NCBI GenBank assembly: GCA_910578465.1
Contig: CAJTPW010000005.1
Span: forward strand, 62,001-126,000
Source of the DNA: an uncultured Vampirovibrio sp.
GTDB lineage: Bacteria; Cyanobacteriota; Vampirovibrionia; Gastranaerophilales; Gastranaerophilaceae
Direction of reading: 5' to 3'
Length of the DNA stretch: 64,000 nt
Of the stretch, positions 34,092 to 42,320 are shown in pieces. The position numbers and the translations under genes are program-made. The notes under the pieces were generated by a model. It did no database searches. It was not told where the DNA came from and was given only the letters and a program-made list of their open reading frames with translations. Numbering within the stretch: the stretch's first letter is position 1; each line of letters opens with the position of its first letter.

Positions 34092-35630
34092 TTAATCTTT
34101 TTTCAAGGTCCTTATTTCATTTTGCAATTTTTCTAATTTTTTTTCAAGTAAATTATCGGAAATATTTGAAGAATTATTATCATTTAGCAATATTTCTTCA
34201 AGCGCCTTATTCAGTGTATCGTTTATTGCCTTTTTATTTTTATAGCCAAAATCCTTCTGCACAAGGAAATTCAACTGATTTGCGCCGACACATCTGGATT
34301 TTTCAACCGGATCTTCATCACATTCAATAAAATAATCGTCCAAAAGCACCTCAAGATTTGCAGGCAGTGTATTTGTAAGTTTTGTAAACTTGAGCTGGTT
34401 TTCTTTATTTAAAAGCATAAAGGCAAATTCACGCGCAAGAGCTTTATTTTTGGCGTTTTTTGGGATTACAAAATTCATCAAACCGACATCATACCTTCCG
34501 TCAGGAGCCGTCAATTGGCTTGAAATCTCGGAATTTTTATAAACATCGGGCGCATTTTCTTTTATCATCTTTATAAAATTCGACCCTGCAACCACAAACG
34601 CCGCATTTTTTGCCATATACTGCTCGATAACTTCCCTGTGGTTTAATGTGAGCGTATCTTTTGGAAGATATCCTTTTTTATACATATCGTCAAACATACG
34701 GACAACATGGTTTAGAGCCTTAAAGTCCGCTTCCGTTTCAAAATTTGAAATATCGTATTTATTCAAAATCTTTGCAAAAGTGTCGTTTTCATTAAGGTTC
34801 ATCACAATAGCGGGCTTATCCGTACAGTTTTTAATTTCGTTTGATACACCGTAAACATCTTCATAGCTTGTGATTACAGGGTAACCATGTTCAAAACATT
34901 TATCAAGTACGCCAACGTTCATAACCGTAACAGGGCTTGTGGCATAGAAAGGCAATGCAAAGATTTTTCCGTTGTAGCGAAGCTTATTTATAAGTTCAGG
35001 GTGGAGATTTTCGGTTTCTTCATCCGTAAAATATTCTAAAATTCCCTTTTGTGCCAGAAGTGAAGAAAAATCGGGGTTTAAATTTATCAAATCGGGCGGG
35101 TTGCCTGAAAGTACAGCGGCAAGTGTTCTTTTTTGAGCTTCCGCAATCGGTATATCCACCCAAACAACCTCAATATCAGGATGGAGCGTTTTAAATGCCT
35201 CAATATTTTCATCCATAAAATGTCCCGCGGGAGCTTTAAGCTGAATTGTCCAGAAGGTAAATTTTTGTTTTTTTGGCTGCTTTTTAGCACGCTTTTTTAA
35301 GAGCTTAAACTCTGAAAACTTAAATTCGGGTGTCTTAAATTTTATGCCTTTAAAAGGATTTTTAAAATTCAGTTTTGAAAACTCAAATTTTTTAAAAAAT
35401 CTGCTCGTATCGGGTTTTTTCGGTACGCTTTGCCCCGAAGCACCGTCCATAACACAGCCTCCCTGTGCAACCCCCTGCATTTCTTGAATATCACAGTTTT
35501 TGGCTTTTGCTGTCTTTATCATATCCTGAATGACGAGTATTCCGCCTTCTTTATAAATGTAATACCCGCCTGCCAAAACCGCACAAAGCAGGCTAATTAA
35601 ACCCAATAATACTAAAATTTTCTTTACCAT
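34092..35630 (-). CDS. Membrane-anchored extracellular solute-binding protein, family 1
   Basis: From ATG 35630 the protein has 512 residues: a hydrophobic N-terminal segment (KILVLLGLISLLCAVLAGGYY), a Lys/Phe-rich linker with FKFKTPEFKFSEFK-like repeats to about residue 125, then a periplasmic sugar-binding fold (FWTIQLKAPAGHFMDENIEA; LSGNPPDLINLNPDF; KIFALPFYATSP). It should bind a carbohydrate for an ABC importer, but no permease gene is adjacent. The extended basic linker is unusual. An in-frame upstream TTG region would overlap rarA and is rejected. TATAAT ends 6 bases before ATG, with no ribosome site: probably leaderless. Confidence 0.82.
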   Translation of the reverse strand: MVKKILVLLGLISLLCAVLAGGYYIYKEGGILVIQDMIKTAKAKNCDIQEMQGVAQGGCVMDGASGQSVPKKPDTSRFFKKFEFSKLNFKNPFKGIKFKTPEFKFSEFKLLKKRAKKQPKKQKFTFWTIQLKAPAGHFMDENIEAFKTLHPDIEVVWVDIPIAEAQKRTLAAVLSGNPPDLINLNPDFSSLLAQKGILEYFTDEETENLHPELINKLRYNGKIFALPFYATSPVTVMNVGVLDKCFEHGYPVITSYEDVYGVSNEIKNCTDKPAIVMNLNENDTFAKILNKYDISNFETEADFKALNHVVRMFDDMYKKGYLPKDTLTLNHREVIEQYMAKNAAFVVAGSNFIKMIKENAPDVYKNSEISSQLTAPDGRYDVGLMNFVIPKNAKNKALAREFAFMLLNKENQLKFTKLTNTLPANLEVLLDDYFIECDEDPVEKSRCVGANQLNFLVQKDFGYKNKKAINDTLNKALEEILLNDNNSSNISDNLLEKKLEKLQNEIRTLKKD

Positions 35631-35632
35631 GA

Positions 35633-35642
35633 TAAAATTATA
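35633..35642. promoter_or_regulatory. Overlapping divergent -10 boxes
   Basis: Only 14 bases separate the two divergent ATGs at 35630 and 35645. They hold TAAAAT (35633-35638, plus) and TATAAT (35642-35637, minus), each ending 6 bases before its own start codon. Both promoters therefore overlap, and their -35 regions must lie inside the opposite coding sequence. Confidence 0.6.
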
Positions 35643-35644
35643 CA

Positions 35645-36898
35645 ATGAATTTATTTGATAATTTGGAAGAAAATAACAAGCAAACCCCTCTGGCAGCGCT
35701 TTTAAGACCAAAAAACCTTGATGAATTTCTGGGCCAGACAAACGTAATAAATGAAAACTCGCCCATAAATAATCTATTGAAAGCAAAAAGGCTTTTTTCC
35801 CTTATCCTCTGGGGGCCTCCGGGGTGCGGGAAGACAACCCTTGCAAGGCTCATTGCGAATTATCATAATGCAAATTTTTTGGAATTATCTGCCGTAACAT
35901 CAGGTGTTAAGGATGTTAAGGACGCGGTTTTAAATGCTAAAGAAAATTTAAGAAACGGCGTTCGCACAATTCTTTTTATAGATGAAATTCACAGATACTC
36001 TAAAACCCAGCAGGACGCATTATTGCCGCATATTGAAAACGGAACCTTTCATCTTATAGGCTCCACCACAGAAAACCCTTCTTTTCAGGTGGTACCTGCA
36101 CTTTTAAGCCGCGCACAGGTCATTATGCTGAACAGGATTGACAACGAAAGCATTAAAAAAATTGTTGAGAAAGGGTTTAATTACTTAAAAGAAAATTACT
36201 CCAAGATGCCTATTGAAGTTGAAGATGAAGCGATTGACGCGATTGTAGAACTTTCCTCGGGAGACGCAAGATATGCCCTGAATACCGTTGAAAATTCTTA
36301 CTTTGCAGCCTATGGAGACGGGAAAAGCATACAAAACGGTGCAAAAGCCAGAGTAGATAAAAAGATTATTGAAGATTTGCTTCAAAAAAGTACGACAAGA
36401 TACGACAGACAAGGGCACTATGATTGTCTTTCAGCTTATCAAAAATCCATGAGAGGCTCTGACCCTGATGCTGCGATTTATTACCTTGCAAAAATGCTTG
36501 CAAACGGCGAAGACCCGAGGGTTATTGCAAGGAGGCTCATTGTTTGCGCCAGCGAAGATGTCGGAAATGCGGATTTTAGAGCGTTTTTAATCGCAGAAGC
36601 TGCTCTAAAAGCAGTTGAAACGCTTGGCATGCCCGAATGCAGAATTGCTCTTGCACAGGCGACCGAATTTGTTGCAAGAACCAAAAAATCAAACAGAGCG
36701 ATTATGGCAATTGATGAAGCCATGGCAGATATCCAAGCGGGACTTGATTTTCCGCCTCCGATGCATTTAAGAGACGCGCATTATAAGGACGCTAAAAAAT
36801 ACGGTTTTGGGGAAGGATACGTTTATACTCATAACAACCCCGAATATAAACAGCAGTTTATGCCCGATAAGCTAAAAGATAAAAAATATTTCCATTAA
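35645..36898 (+). CDS. rarA: Replication-associated recombination ATPase
   Basis: RarA/MgsA is an AAA+ ATPase acting at stalled replication forks. The 417-residue protein begins with the family hallmark PLAALLRPKNLDEFLGQ, then Walker A GPPGCGKTT, Walker B FIDEIHR, sensor 1 GSTTENPSF, and the C-terminal tetramerisation part with GSDPDAAIYYLAKML. Length is normal. No ribosome site is visible and the -10 lies 6 bases before the ATG. Confidence 0.95.
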   Translation: MNLFDNLEENNKQTPLAALLRPKNLDEFLGQTNVINENSPINNLLKAKRLFSLILWGPPGCGKTTLARLIANYHNANFLELSAVTSGVKDVKDAVLNAKENLRNGVRTILFIDEIHRYSKTQQDALLPHIENGTFHLIGSTTENPSFQVVPALLSRAQVIMLNRIDNESIKKIVEKGFNYLKENYSKMPIEVEDEAIDAIVELSSGDARYALNTVENSYFAAYGDGKSIQNGAKARVDKKIIEDLLQKSTTRYDRQGHYDCLSAYQKSMRGSDPDAAIYYLAKMLANGEDPRVIARRLIVCASEDVGNADFRAFLIAEAALKAVETLGMPECRIALAQATEFVARTKKSNRAIMAIDEAMADIQAGLDFPPPMHLRDAHYKDAKKYGFGEGYVYTHNNPEYKQQFMPDKLKDKKYFH

Positions 36899-37037
36899 TT
36901 TACATTTTGTTGTATAATTATGAAACGTTAGGAGATATTTTCTGAAAATTTGTAACAATTTGTTTACAAAACTTCATGAAAATAGCAATAAATAAAATTC
37001 ACACGCCTTTACATGGGTGTGTGAAAGGAAGAAGATT

Positions 37038-37859
37038 ATGTCATCTGTAAATGCAATAGGTTCAAATGTTAGTTTCGGACGCGCAAAAGCAGCTTCAAAG
37101 AAAGCTCCTGAAGCCGAAATTAAACAGCCAAAGCCAAAATTCAGCGAACTTGGCGACAGAACAATGGCCGAGAAATATGGTGATGTGAACATAAATACAA
37201 ATACTGCAAGGTTCATTTTGGGCGATTATATTTTAGACCACGCCATTGAATTTGCATCAACCGCTCTTGTATTCCTCGGTGCTCTTTCAACAGGAAAAGC
37301 CCTCACAAATAAAACTTCAGGCCAATTTGTTGATGCACTGAAAAATAGTACCGGAACAAAGGTTTTAGAAGTTGGTAAACAATATATCGGACAAATCGGC
37401 GACAACCTTAGCAAAATGAAGATTTCAAGACCGTTAAAAATCGGAAATGCCCTTGAAACATTAAAAGACGCAGGTAATGTTATCGCAGGCAAAACAAAGG
37501 GTGTTGAAGTATTGGAAGGCTCTGTAGTCGACAAACTTGCAAACAAAGTAGGTCAGCTTGCAAACACTCCCGATAATAAAGCAGGTATGCTTTCAAGAGC
37601 TGTAAAGAAAATGAACTTATCCGCAGACGGTGTTAAAGATTTCTTTGCAAAACGCGGCATTTCAAGGGGCGCTGATATTGTAGACGGTGGTGTTACTCTT
37701 GCAGGCGCAAGTGTCGCTGCAGGCTTAGGCAACGGTTTTGTTGACAAATTAACGGATATGAACGATGCCGATGTTGCAGAAAAGGCTGAAAATGCAGACC
37801 AGCAGCACAAACTTGAACAAATGAAAAAAATCATAGAATTTGCTTACGGTGCAATTTAA
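37038..37859 (+). CDS. Unknown protein with SNVSFGRAK tag (273 aa)
   Basis: The protein starts MSSVNAIGSNVSFGRAKAAS, carrying an SFG tag, then a Lys/Ala/Pro-rich linker. The body is rich in small residues with Gly/Ala-rich hydrophobic helices (FASTALVFLGALSTG, GGVTLAGASVAAGLG), which could associate with membranes. No family is recognised. ATG 37038 is preceded by GGAAG at 6-7 bases; an ATG 21 bases upstream lacks a site. The 52-codon tagged gene follows after 18 bases, probably in the same transcript. Confidence 0.72.
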   Translation: MSSVNAIGSNVSFGRAKAASKKAPEAEIKQPKPKFSELGDRTMAEKYGDVNINTNTARFILGDYILDHAIEFASTALVFLGALSTGKALTNKTSGQFVDALKNSTGTKVLEVGKQYIGQIGDNLSKMKISRPLKIGNALETLKDAGNVIAGKTKGVEVLEGSVVDKLANKVGQLANTPDNKAGMLSRAVKKMNLSADGVKDFFAKRGISRGADIVDGGVTLAGASVAAGLGNGFVDKLTDMNDADVAEKAENADQQHKLEQMKKIIEFAYGAI

Positions 37860-37877
37860 TTTAACAATGAGGTTTTG

Positions 37878-38036
37878 ATGATTACTCCGGTTCAATTAAA
37901 CGGCATGAACAAATTAAACGTTGAAAGAATAAGGGTCCCAAGAAGAATTAACTTCAAAGGAATATCTCAAATTCAGCCCCAGGCGGAGCAACTGCAGCAA
38001 ATCCAAGATAAATTTATAAAACAGGTCGTAAAATAA
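37878..38036 (+). CDS. Small tagged protein (52 aa) with RINFKGIS
   Basis: A 52-residue basic peptide beginning MITPVQLNGMNKLNVERIRV and containing RRINFKG, the same kind of tag as in neighbouring proteins, then a Gln-rich helix. GAGG precedes the ATG by 5 bases, and it lies 18 bases after the 273-residue tagged gene. It is nearly all tag and linker, which may make it useful for understanding the tag. Confidence 0.6.
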   Translation: MITPVQLNGMNKLNVERIRVPRRINFKGISQIQPQAEQLQQIQDKFIKQVVK

Positions 38037-38119
38037 GCCATAAGCAAACGAAAGAAAACTAAAAACCTAAAAAGCATACCAAAAGCATAATTTATTTGAT
38101 AAGAAAAACATTTTAGACG

Positions 38120-38152
38120 AGAGGCTCTTTGAGAAAATCAAGAGCCTTTTTA
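38120..38152 (+). terminator. Terminator of the tagged-protein operon
   Basis: AGGCTCTT and AAGAGCCT form an 8-bp stem with a 10-nt loop followed by TTTTT. Confidence 0.88.
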
Positions 38153-38162
38153 GTATTCGAAA

Positions 38163-38277
38163 TGGAAGATATTTAAGTTATGAAGACCGTTAAAAGATTG
38201 CGGCACATGGATTAAACAGAGCTTGCAGGTAACAAAGGGCTTTGCGCCGTGTCTGAATAATTTAAATATCTGAAATG
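38163..38277 (+). ncRNA. Structured RNA of unknown class, copy 2
   Basis: Arms AGATATTTAAGTTAT (38167-38181) and ATAATTTAAATATCT (38257-38271) pair over 15 bp. A 2x2 loop of tandem G-A pairs follows, then AGAC/GTCT. The core TGGATTA-N4-GAGCT-N2-CAGGT-N2-CAA lies at 38208-38235. The 5' part TGGAA...GAAGAC-GTT matches copy 1 at 21407. A TTGAGA-16-TAGTAT promoter-like pair lies just upstream, on the plus strand. It is shorter than copy 1 because it lacks a roughly 45-nt internal arm and a 3' hairpin. Confidence 0.55.
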
Positions 38278-38312
38278 AAAATATTGTATCGCGTTATGTT
38301 TATTAAGAACCA

Positions 38313-39737
38313 TTATTTCTTCATACCGCGAAAAAGCTTCGTCATCTTTAAAAGGGACGTATATGTGGTTAAAATTACAAGTTTTTCGTTGAATTGAAGC
38401 TTTTCAACCGCATCTTCCAGAGAACGCTTTATATTTGAATCAATTAAAACAGATCCTGTATCACACCCTGCATATTTAAGACGCAATGCCATATCATCCG
38501 CGCGAGAACCCGTTAAGAAGAAATTGCCCTTAAAATCTTTGAGACTTTCAAAATCAGAATCCCAAAGCCAGCTGACATCCCTTCCATCTGCATAGTTATC
38601 GTTTATTGAAATCAAAATACTTGTATTTTCAAGATTTTTAAGCCCGCGCAAAACCTCGCTTGCTCCCACAGGGTTTTTAATTAAATAAACCGTTGCGGGT
38701 TTCCCTCTCAAAAATACGGTTTCATTCCTGCCAAATGCGGGTTTATAGTTTTCAAGAGCTTTATCTATAAATCTTCGCTCAACCCCGTTTATAAGCGCGC
38801 ATGATATCGCCCCGAGAGCATTATACGCATTATACAGCCCTGTCAAATTAACCTTAAACGTATAGGGTTTTTCTTTGTATGTAATATGCAAGAAAAAATG
38901 GTCCGGAAAAACCTTCACATCCGCCTTTATATCAGGCTCAGGGCGTTTATTTCCACAGGCGCAGTACCATTTTCCAAGCTGCGAATAAAACCTTTTTTTA
39001 TACTGGAGGGGCAATGTGCATTTTGAACAGTATATAGTTTCACTCGGGCTTTTTGATGTTTTATCGTACCCTGCAAATGTAATGCTTTCAATGCCGTAAT
39101 ATATTTTCTTTCTGTGTCTGCCATCGGCAAGCTTATGGTCAATATCCGCCAAAGTCGGGTCATCAGCATTTAAAATTAATGTTATATCTTCGTTTAATTC
39201 AATCCCTTTTTGAATTTTCTTTTTTGTAATGTCTAATTCACCGTATCTGTCCAACTGGTCACGGAAAAGGTTTGTCACAAGAAGGTAATCAAATTTCATC
39301 TCATTAAAAAGAGAGGCAAGATATGCTTCATCGCATTCTATAACATAATTATCCACACGCTGCACGGGATTATCTTTCAAAACTTTATAAAGCCCGAGAG
39401 CTACAGCCGTTGCAATTCCGTTTGGCATATTTGCTCCAAGTTCGTTGTGGATAACGGAATGTTCAGCCTCTTTTAAAATTTGGGCCAAAATACCTGCGGT
39501 TGTGGTTTTCCCGTTTGTCCCCGTAATTGCAAAGCGGTCTGAAATTGCATAGTCTTGAGCGTCTTTTAAAAAACCTTTATAATTTTGCCTTAAAAGCTTC
39601 CCCGGGAAACTTGTCCCCTCAAAGTGAAGCTTCTTTAGAAGCGAATAAATTCTGTTTGTATTTTTCAAAGCTTTGTTAAAATTTGGCACGGTTTTAAAAT
39701 AATCCACCTTATGTATAGAATACTCCTTTAATATCAA
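38313..39737 (-). CDS. murT: Lipid II isoglutaminyl synthase, MurT subunit
   Basis: MurT is a Mur-ligase relative that, with the glutamine amidotransferase GatD, amidates D-glutamate of lipid II. The protein shows ITGTNGKTTT (ATP loop), the Cys4 zinc ribbon CSKC...CACG in the middle domain, and the C-terminal DUF1727 block NDNYADGRDVSWLWDSDFE. Length is about 470 residues as expected. No gatD is next to it in this window. The start is uncertain: TTG 39737 gives 474 residues, but an AAAGGAG site inside it and a GTG at 39707 leave alternatives. Confidence 0.9.
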   Translation of the reverse strand: MILKEYSIHKVDYFKTVPNFNKALKNTNRIYSLLKKLHFEGTSFPGKLLRQNYKGFLKDAQDYAISDRFAITGTNGKTTTAGILAQILKEAEHSVIHNELGANMPNGIATAVALGLYKVLKDNPVQRVDNYVIECDEAYLASLFNEMKFDYLLVTNLFRDQLDRYGELDITKKKIQKGIELNEDITLILNADDPTLADIDHKLADGRHRKKIYYGIESITFAGYDKTSKSPSETIYCSKCTLPLQYKKRFYSQLGKWYCACGNKRPEPDIKADVKVFPDHFFLHITYKEKPYTFKVNLTGLYNAYNALGAISCALINGVERRFIDKALENYKPAFGRNETVFLRGKPATVYLIKNPVGASEVLRGLKNLENTSILISINDNYADGRDVSWLWDSDFESLKDFKGNFFLTGSRADDMALRLKYAGCDTGSVLIDSNIKRSLEDAVEKLQFNEKLVILTTYTSLLKMTKLFRGMKK

Positions 39738-39751
39738 TTATAATACAAAGG

Positions 39752-40135
39752 ATGATAGAATTTGGCTACATTTTAATAATTATATTTGAACTTATTATTA
39801 CAAGTTTAATAATTTTTGGATTAATTTATCTTGAAGATAAGGTGAGAAACTGCCTTGAGACTGTAAATATCGAGGCAAAAGGTTCTCTTCAATCTCTAAA
39901 AGATGTGCATTTGAATTTAAAAAACTTTAACAAAAATTTTACCGAGGTAAAAAAAATAAACTGCGGAAGAATTAAAGATATTGTGCTTTTAGCTTTGGAT
40001 ATTATAAATTTTGTTTTGCTTGTCCGTTCTATGGATTTTAAGCGCGGAAAAAACCTGAATTTTAAAAACATCAAAAAGCTTATCCCGTTTAGCTTTGTAA
40101 AAAAGTTTCTTAATTTATTTAAGAATAACGGCTGA
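39752..40135 (+). CDS. Small membrane protein (127 aa)
   Basis: One strong N-terminal membrane segment (FGYILIIIFELIITSLIIFG), a polar stretch, and a second hydrophobic segment (about residues 75-92, DIVLLALDIINFVLLV) with a basic C-terminus. No family is recognised, though the outline resembles small envelope proteins of the DUF948 kind (membrane anchor plus helical rod). TATAAT at 39739-39744 ends 7 bases before the ATG. It is divergent from murT with 14 bases between starts. Confidence 0.65.
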   Translation: MIEFGYILIIIFELIITSLIIFGLIYLEDKVRNCLETVNIEAKGSLQSLKDVHLNLKNFNKNFTEVKKINCGRIKDIVLLALDIINFVLLVRSMDFKRGKNLNFKNIKKLIPFSFVKKFLNLFKNNG

Positions 40136-40254
40136 TTTTTTGAAATTAAATAGCCTTTTAGTATAGCAGGTTAAACTACCCTTTCAGATATTTTTTTATG
40201 CCTTGAAAGTTCTTAAACTTTTATTAAGACAAACATTTTTAAGGGAGTGTCTTT

Positions 40255-40563
40255 ATGCTAATAGAGAAAAGATTTCAAGAAAATGAAAACTATGCACTGT
40301 TGGAGTTTCACAATGTAAATAAAGAAACTATCCCCTGGCTCGAGTGTTTAGCAAACGAATATCACTGTAAGGTGGAAAAAAAGGAATGGAGAAGCAAATA
40401 TAATAACTATGTTGTTTATGATTACGAACCGTTTTGTTCCGAAGGGTTCGAAATCACGGTAACGCTTTCCTGCAGAACACCTGAATTTTTAAATTTTGTA
40501 AGATATTTGTATGAAGAAAAAATGCAGGTAATAAACTATTTGAACGATTGTGTTATGCTATAG
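40255..40563 (+). CDS. Hypothetical protein (102 aa)
   Basis: A soluble alpha/beta-looking protein (MLIEKRFQENENYALLEFHN) with no known motif. AAGGGAG lies 8 bases before the ATG. It converges with the LysE-type exporter gene. Function unknown. Confidence 0.6.
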   Translation: MLIEKRFQENENYALLEFHNVNKETIPWLECLANEYHCKVEKKEWRSKYNNYVVYDYEPFCSEGFEITVTLSCRTPEFLNFVRYLYEEKMQVINYLNDCVML

Positions 40564-40590
40564 TTGCAGACGGCTTGTTTTAACTGTCTG

Positions 40591-41256
40591 TTATCTTGAA
40601 GCGGTGAGCAATAAAATTGCAAGAATTCCTAATATTATTGCACTGATTTTATTCACCTTCACCATAAGCTTTGAATTTGAAATTAAAATCTTGTTTAAAA
40701 GAGAAGACAACACTGAAACAAGACAGAAAACAGACGTGCTTAAAATCATAAAAATAAGCCCGAGCACAAACATATAAAGCCCTGCATGACGAACATTTGA
40801 CGGAGTAAACTGCGGAAGAAAAGCTAAAAAGAAAAGAATAACCTTCGGGTTTAAAAGGTTCATTAATAAGCCTTTTCTATACCCTTGCAGGGCGCTTTTA
40901 TCTTCCATTAAAACTTTATCTGCCTTATTTGCTTCCGTTATGCCATCTGTCCTTGAAACATCGGTTTTTGCAGCATTTTTATAAGTTTTATATGCAAGAT
41001 AGAAAAGATAAAATGCACCGAAATATTTTAAGACGTTAAATGCAATTTCAGACTGCTCAAATATAACTGCAACACCAAATGCTGCAAGCGAGGCGTGGAA
41101 AATACAGCCCGTACCGAGGCCGAACGATGTAAAAAGCGCCTCTTTTTTGCCCTTTGTAATACCCTGAGTAATTACAAAAATGATATCGGGCCCGGGCATT
41201 AAGGCAAGCAGGATAACTGCCGTACAATAAAACAGTATATTTTGAACATCCGTCAT
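40591..41256 (-). CDS. LysE/RhtB family amino-acid exporter
   Basis: A 221-residue inner-membrane protein with about six hydrophobic segments. The LysE-family hallmark LALMPGPDIIFVITQGITKG lies near the N-terminus, followed by GLGTGCIFHASLAAFG, and MNLLNPKVILFFLAFLPQF in the second half. It should export an amino acid or related metabolite. I start at ATG 41256 because TATAAT (41269-41264) ends 7 bases before it; a longer frame of ten more residues would begin upstream of the transcript. Confidence 0.88.
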   Translation of the reverse strand: MTDVQNILFYCTAVILLALMPGPDIIFVITQGITKGKKEALFTSFGLGTGCIFHASLAAFGVAVIFEQSEIAFNVLKYFGAFYLFYLAYKTYKNAAKTDVSRTDGITEANKADKVLMEDKSALQGYRKGLLMNLLNPKVILFFLAFLPQFTPSNVRHAGLYMFVLGLIFMILSTSVFCLVSVLSSLLNKILISNSKLMVKVNKISAIILGILAILLLTASR

Positions 41257-41350
41257 AGAAAAAATTATACTATGAACCTTTTGCAAGATTTTAGCTTTTT
41301 TTACATACTGCCATTAAATCATCATTATAAAATGGATTAGAAAATAACAG

Positions 41351-42079
41351 TTATTTTACTCCCACAAACTTTCTACTTTTTTGTTTTTTGCTTTCTAACT
41401 CTTGTACAATACTTATCAATGAGCGTTCCCTAATAATATCGGAATGGGACAATAATTCATGGTCAGGTTTAAATCCTTCTTGAAGATTACACAATACTGT
41501 CTGAATACCGTTAATCCTCGCTGTTTTTAATGCAGGTTTCATATCAGTATCTTTACTGATTACCAGTATTCTATCTACTAATTTATTATATGAAATTTGA
41601 GATATGTCTAACCCCATCAACATATCCACTTGTTTTTGGTTAAATAATGGTTTTCCATCTTTATTGACACCTGAAATTTTTAAACTTCCCAAACGCAATG
41701 CTATATAATCTTGTTTGGCCAAATAGTTCAAAAAGTCTTCAGATTTTTTAAAAGCTTCAAGACACCTGTCTTTTTGATAAGCCAAATAAGCTTCATATAG
41801 TTTACAATCATCCTCTCCAAATTTTCCCTTGATTGTATCTTTAATTTTTTCTATAGGCATACACCTAGCAGTATAAAAGAAAATTCTATAAAGTGTCTCT
41901 TTTTCGGTTTCCATCTCAAGAAATTTTCTTATTAAAAAAATTAATTTATTGACATCGTTATAATTAAATTTGTATTTATTACCATCCTTTAAGTTTGACT
42001 GATATTTCGGGTGATTGGAAATATAGTTTATTTCTTGTTTTAAATTATCCCAGTCTATAAAAATTGCACATTTAATCAT
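41351..42079 (-). CDS. NYN-domain (PIN-like) putative ribonuclease
   Basis: A 242-residue protein with the NYN/PIN-like acidic constellation: FIDWDNL at residues 7-13, KQVDMLMGLDI near 145-155, and LVISKDTDMKPAL near 175-187. Such domains are metal-dependent RNases acting in RNA processing, decay or defence. A helical region follows the first strand. The ribosome site is AGGAT. A perfect 8-bp hairpin in its 5' UTR could be an autoregulatory cleavage site (inference). No toxin-antitoxin partner is adjacent. Confidence 0.82.
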   Translation of the reverse strand: MIKCAIFIDWDNLKQEINYISNHPKYQSNLKDGNKYKFNYNDVNKLIFLIRKFLEMETEKETLYRIFFYTARCMPIEKIKDTIKGKFGEDDCKLYEAYLAYQKDRCLEAFKKSEDFLNYLAKQDYIALRLGSLKISGVNKDGKPLFNQKQVDMLMGLDISQISYNKLVDRILVISKDTDMKPALKTARINGIQTVLCNLQEGFKPDHELLSHSDIIRERSLISIVQELESKKQKSRKFVGVK

Positions 42080-42099
42080 TTTTATCCTATTAGTTATAC

Positions 42100-42122
42100 G
42101 GACGATGAAAGCATCATCGCCC
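42100..42122 (-). promoter_or_regulatory. Hairpin in the 5' UTR of the NYN gene
   Basis: On the minus strand GGGCGATG and CATCGTCC form an 8-bp stem (one G-U) with a 7-nt loop, about 20 bases before the start codon. The rest of the gap to 42320 is very AT-rich and contains repeated ATGTCAAA/TTTGACAT-like half-sites near 42180 and 42285; I see nothing else in it. Confidence 0.5.
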
Positions 42123-42320
42123 GTTTGTTTTTTCTTGGATTTTTATTTTATATACAATATATAATACAAAAATGACCAAAATGTCAAACTTATTTACATA
42201 AAAACATCTAATTATATTAAATTGCTAAAAGCTATTGACTTATTGTGATATTTTTAACATGACCATTCCTTTATAATTATGACATATTTGACATTGTTTT
42301 TCAAGGGTATAACTTTAGAT

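Noticed and set aside
34075..34092. Short GGGTCAGG tandem repeat next to the solute-binding protein stop
   Set aside because: Only two units; no sign of a mobile-element end or of a third copy.
35631..35786. Longer N-terminus for the solute-binding protein extending into rarA
   Set aside because: It would place a foreign segment before a clear membrane-anchor sequence, and the -10 box lies just before ATG 35630.
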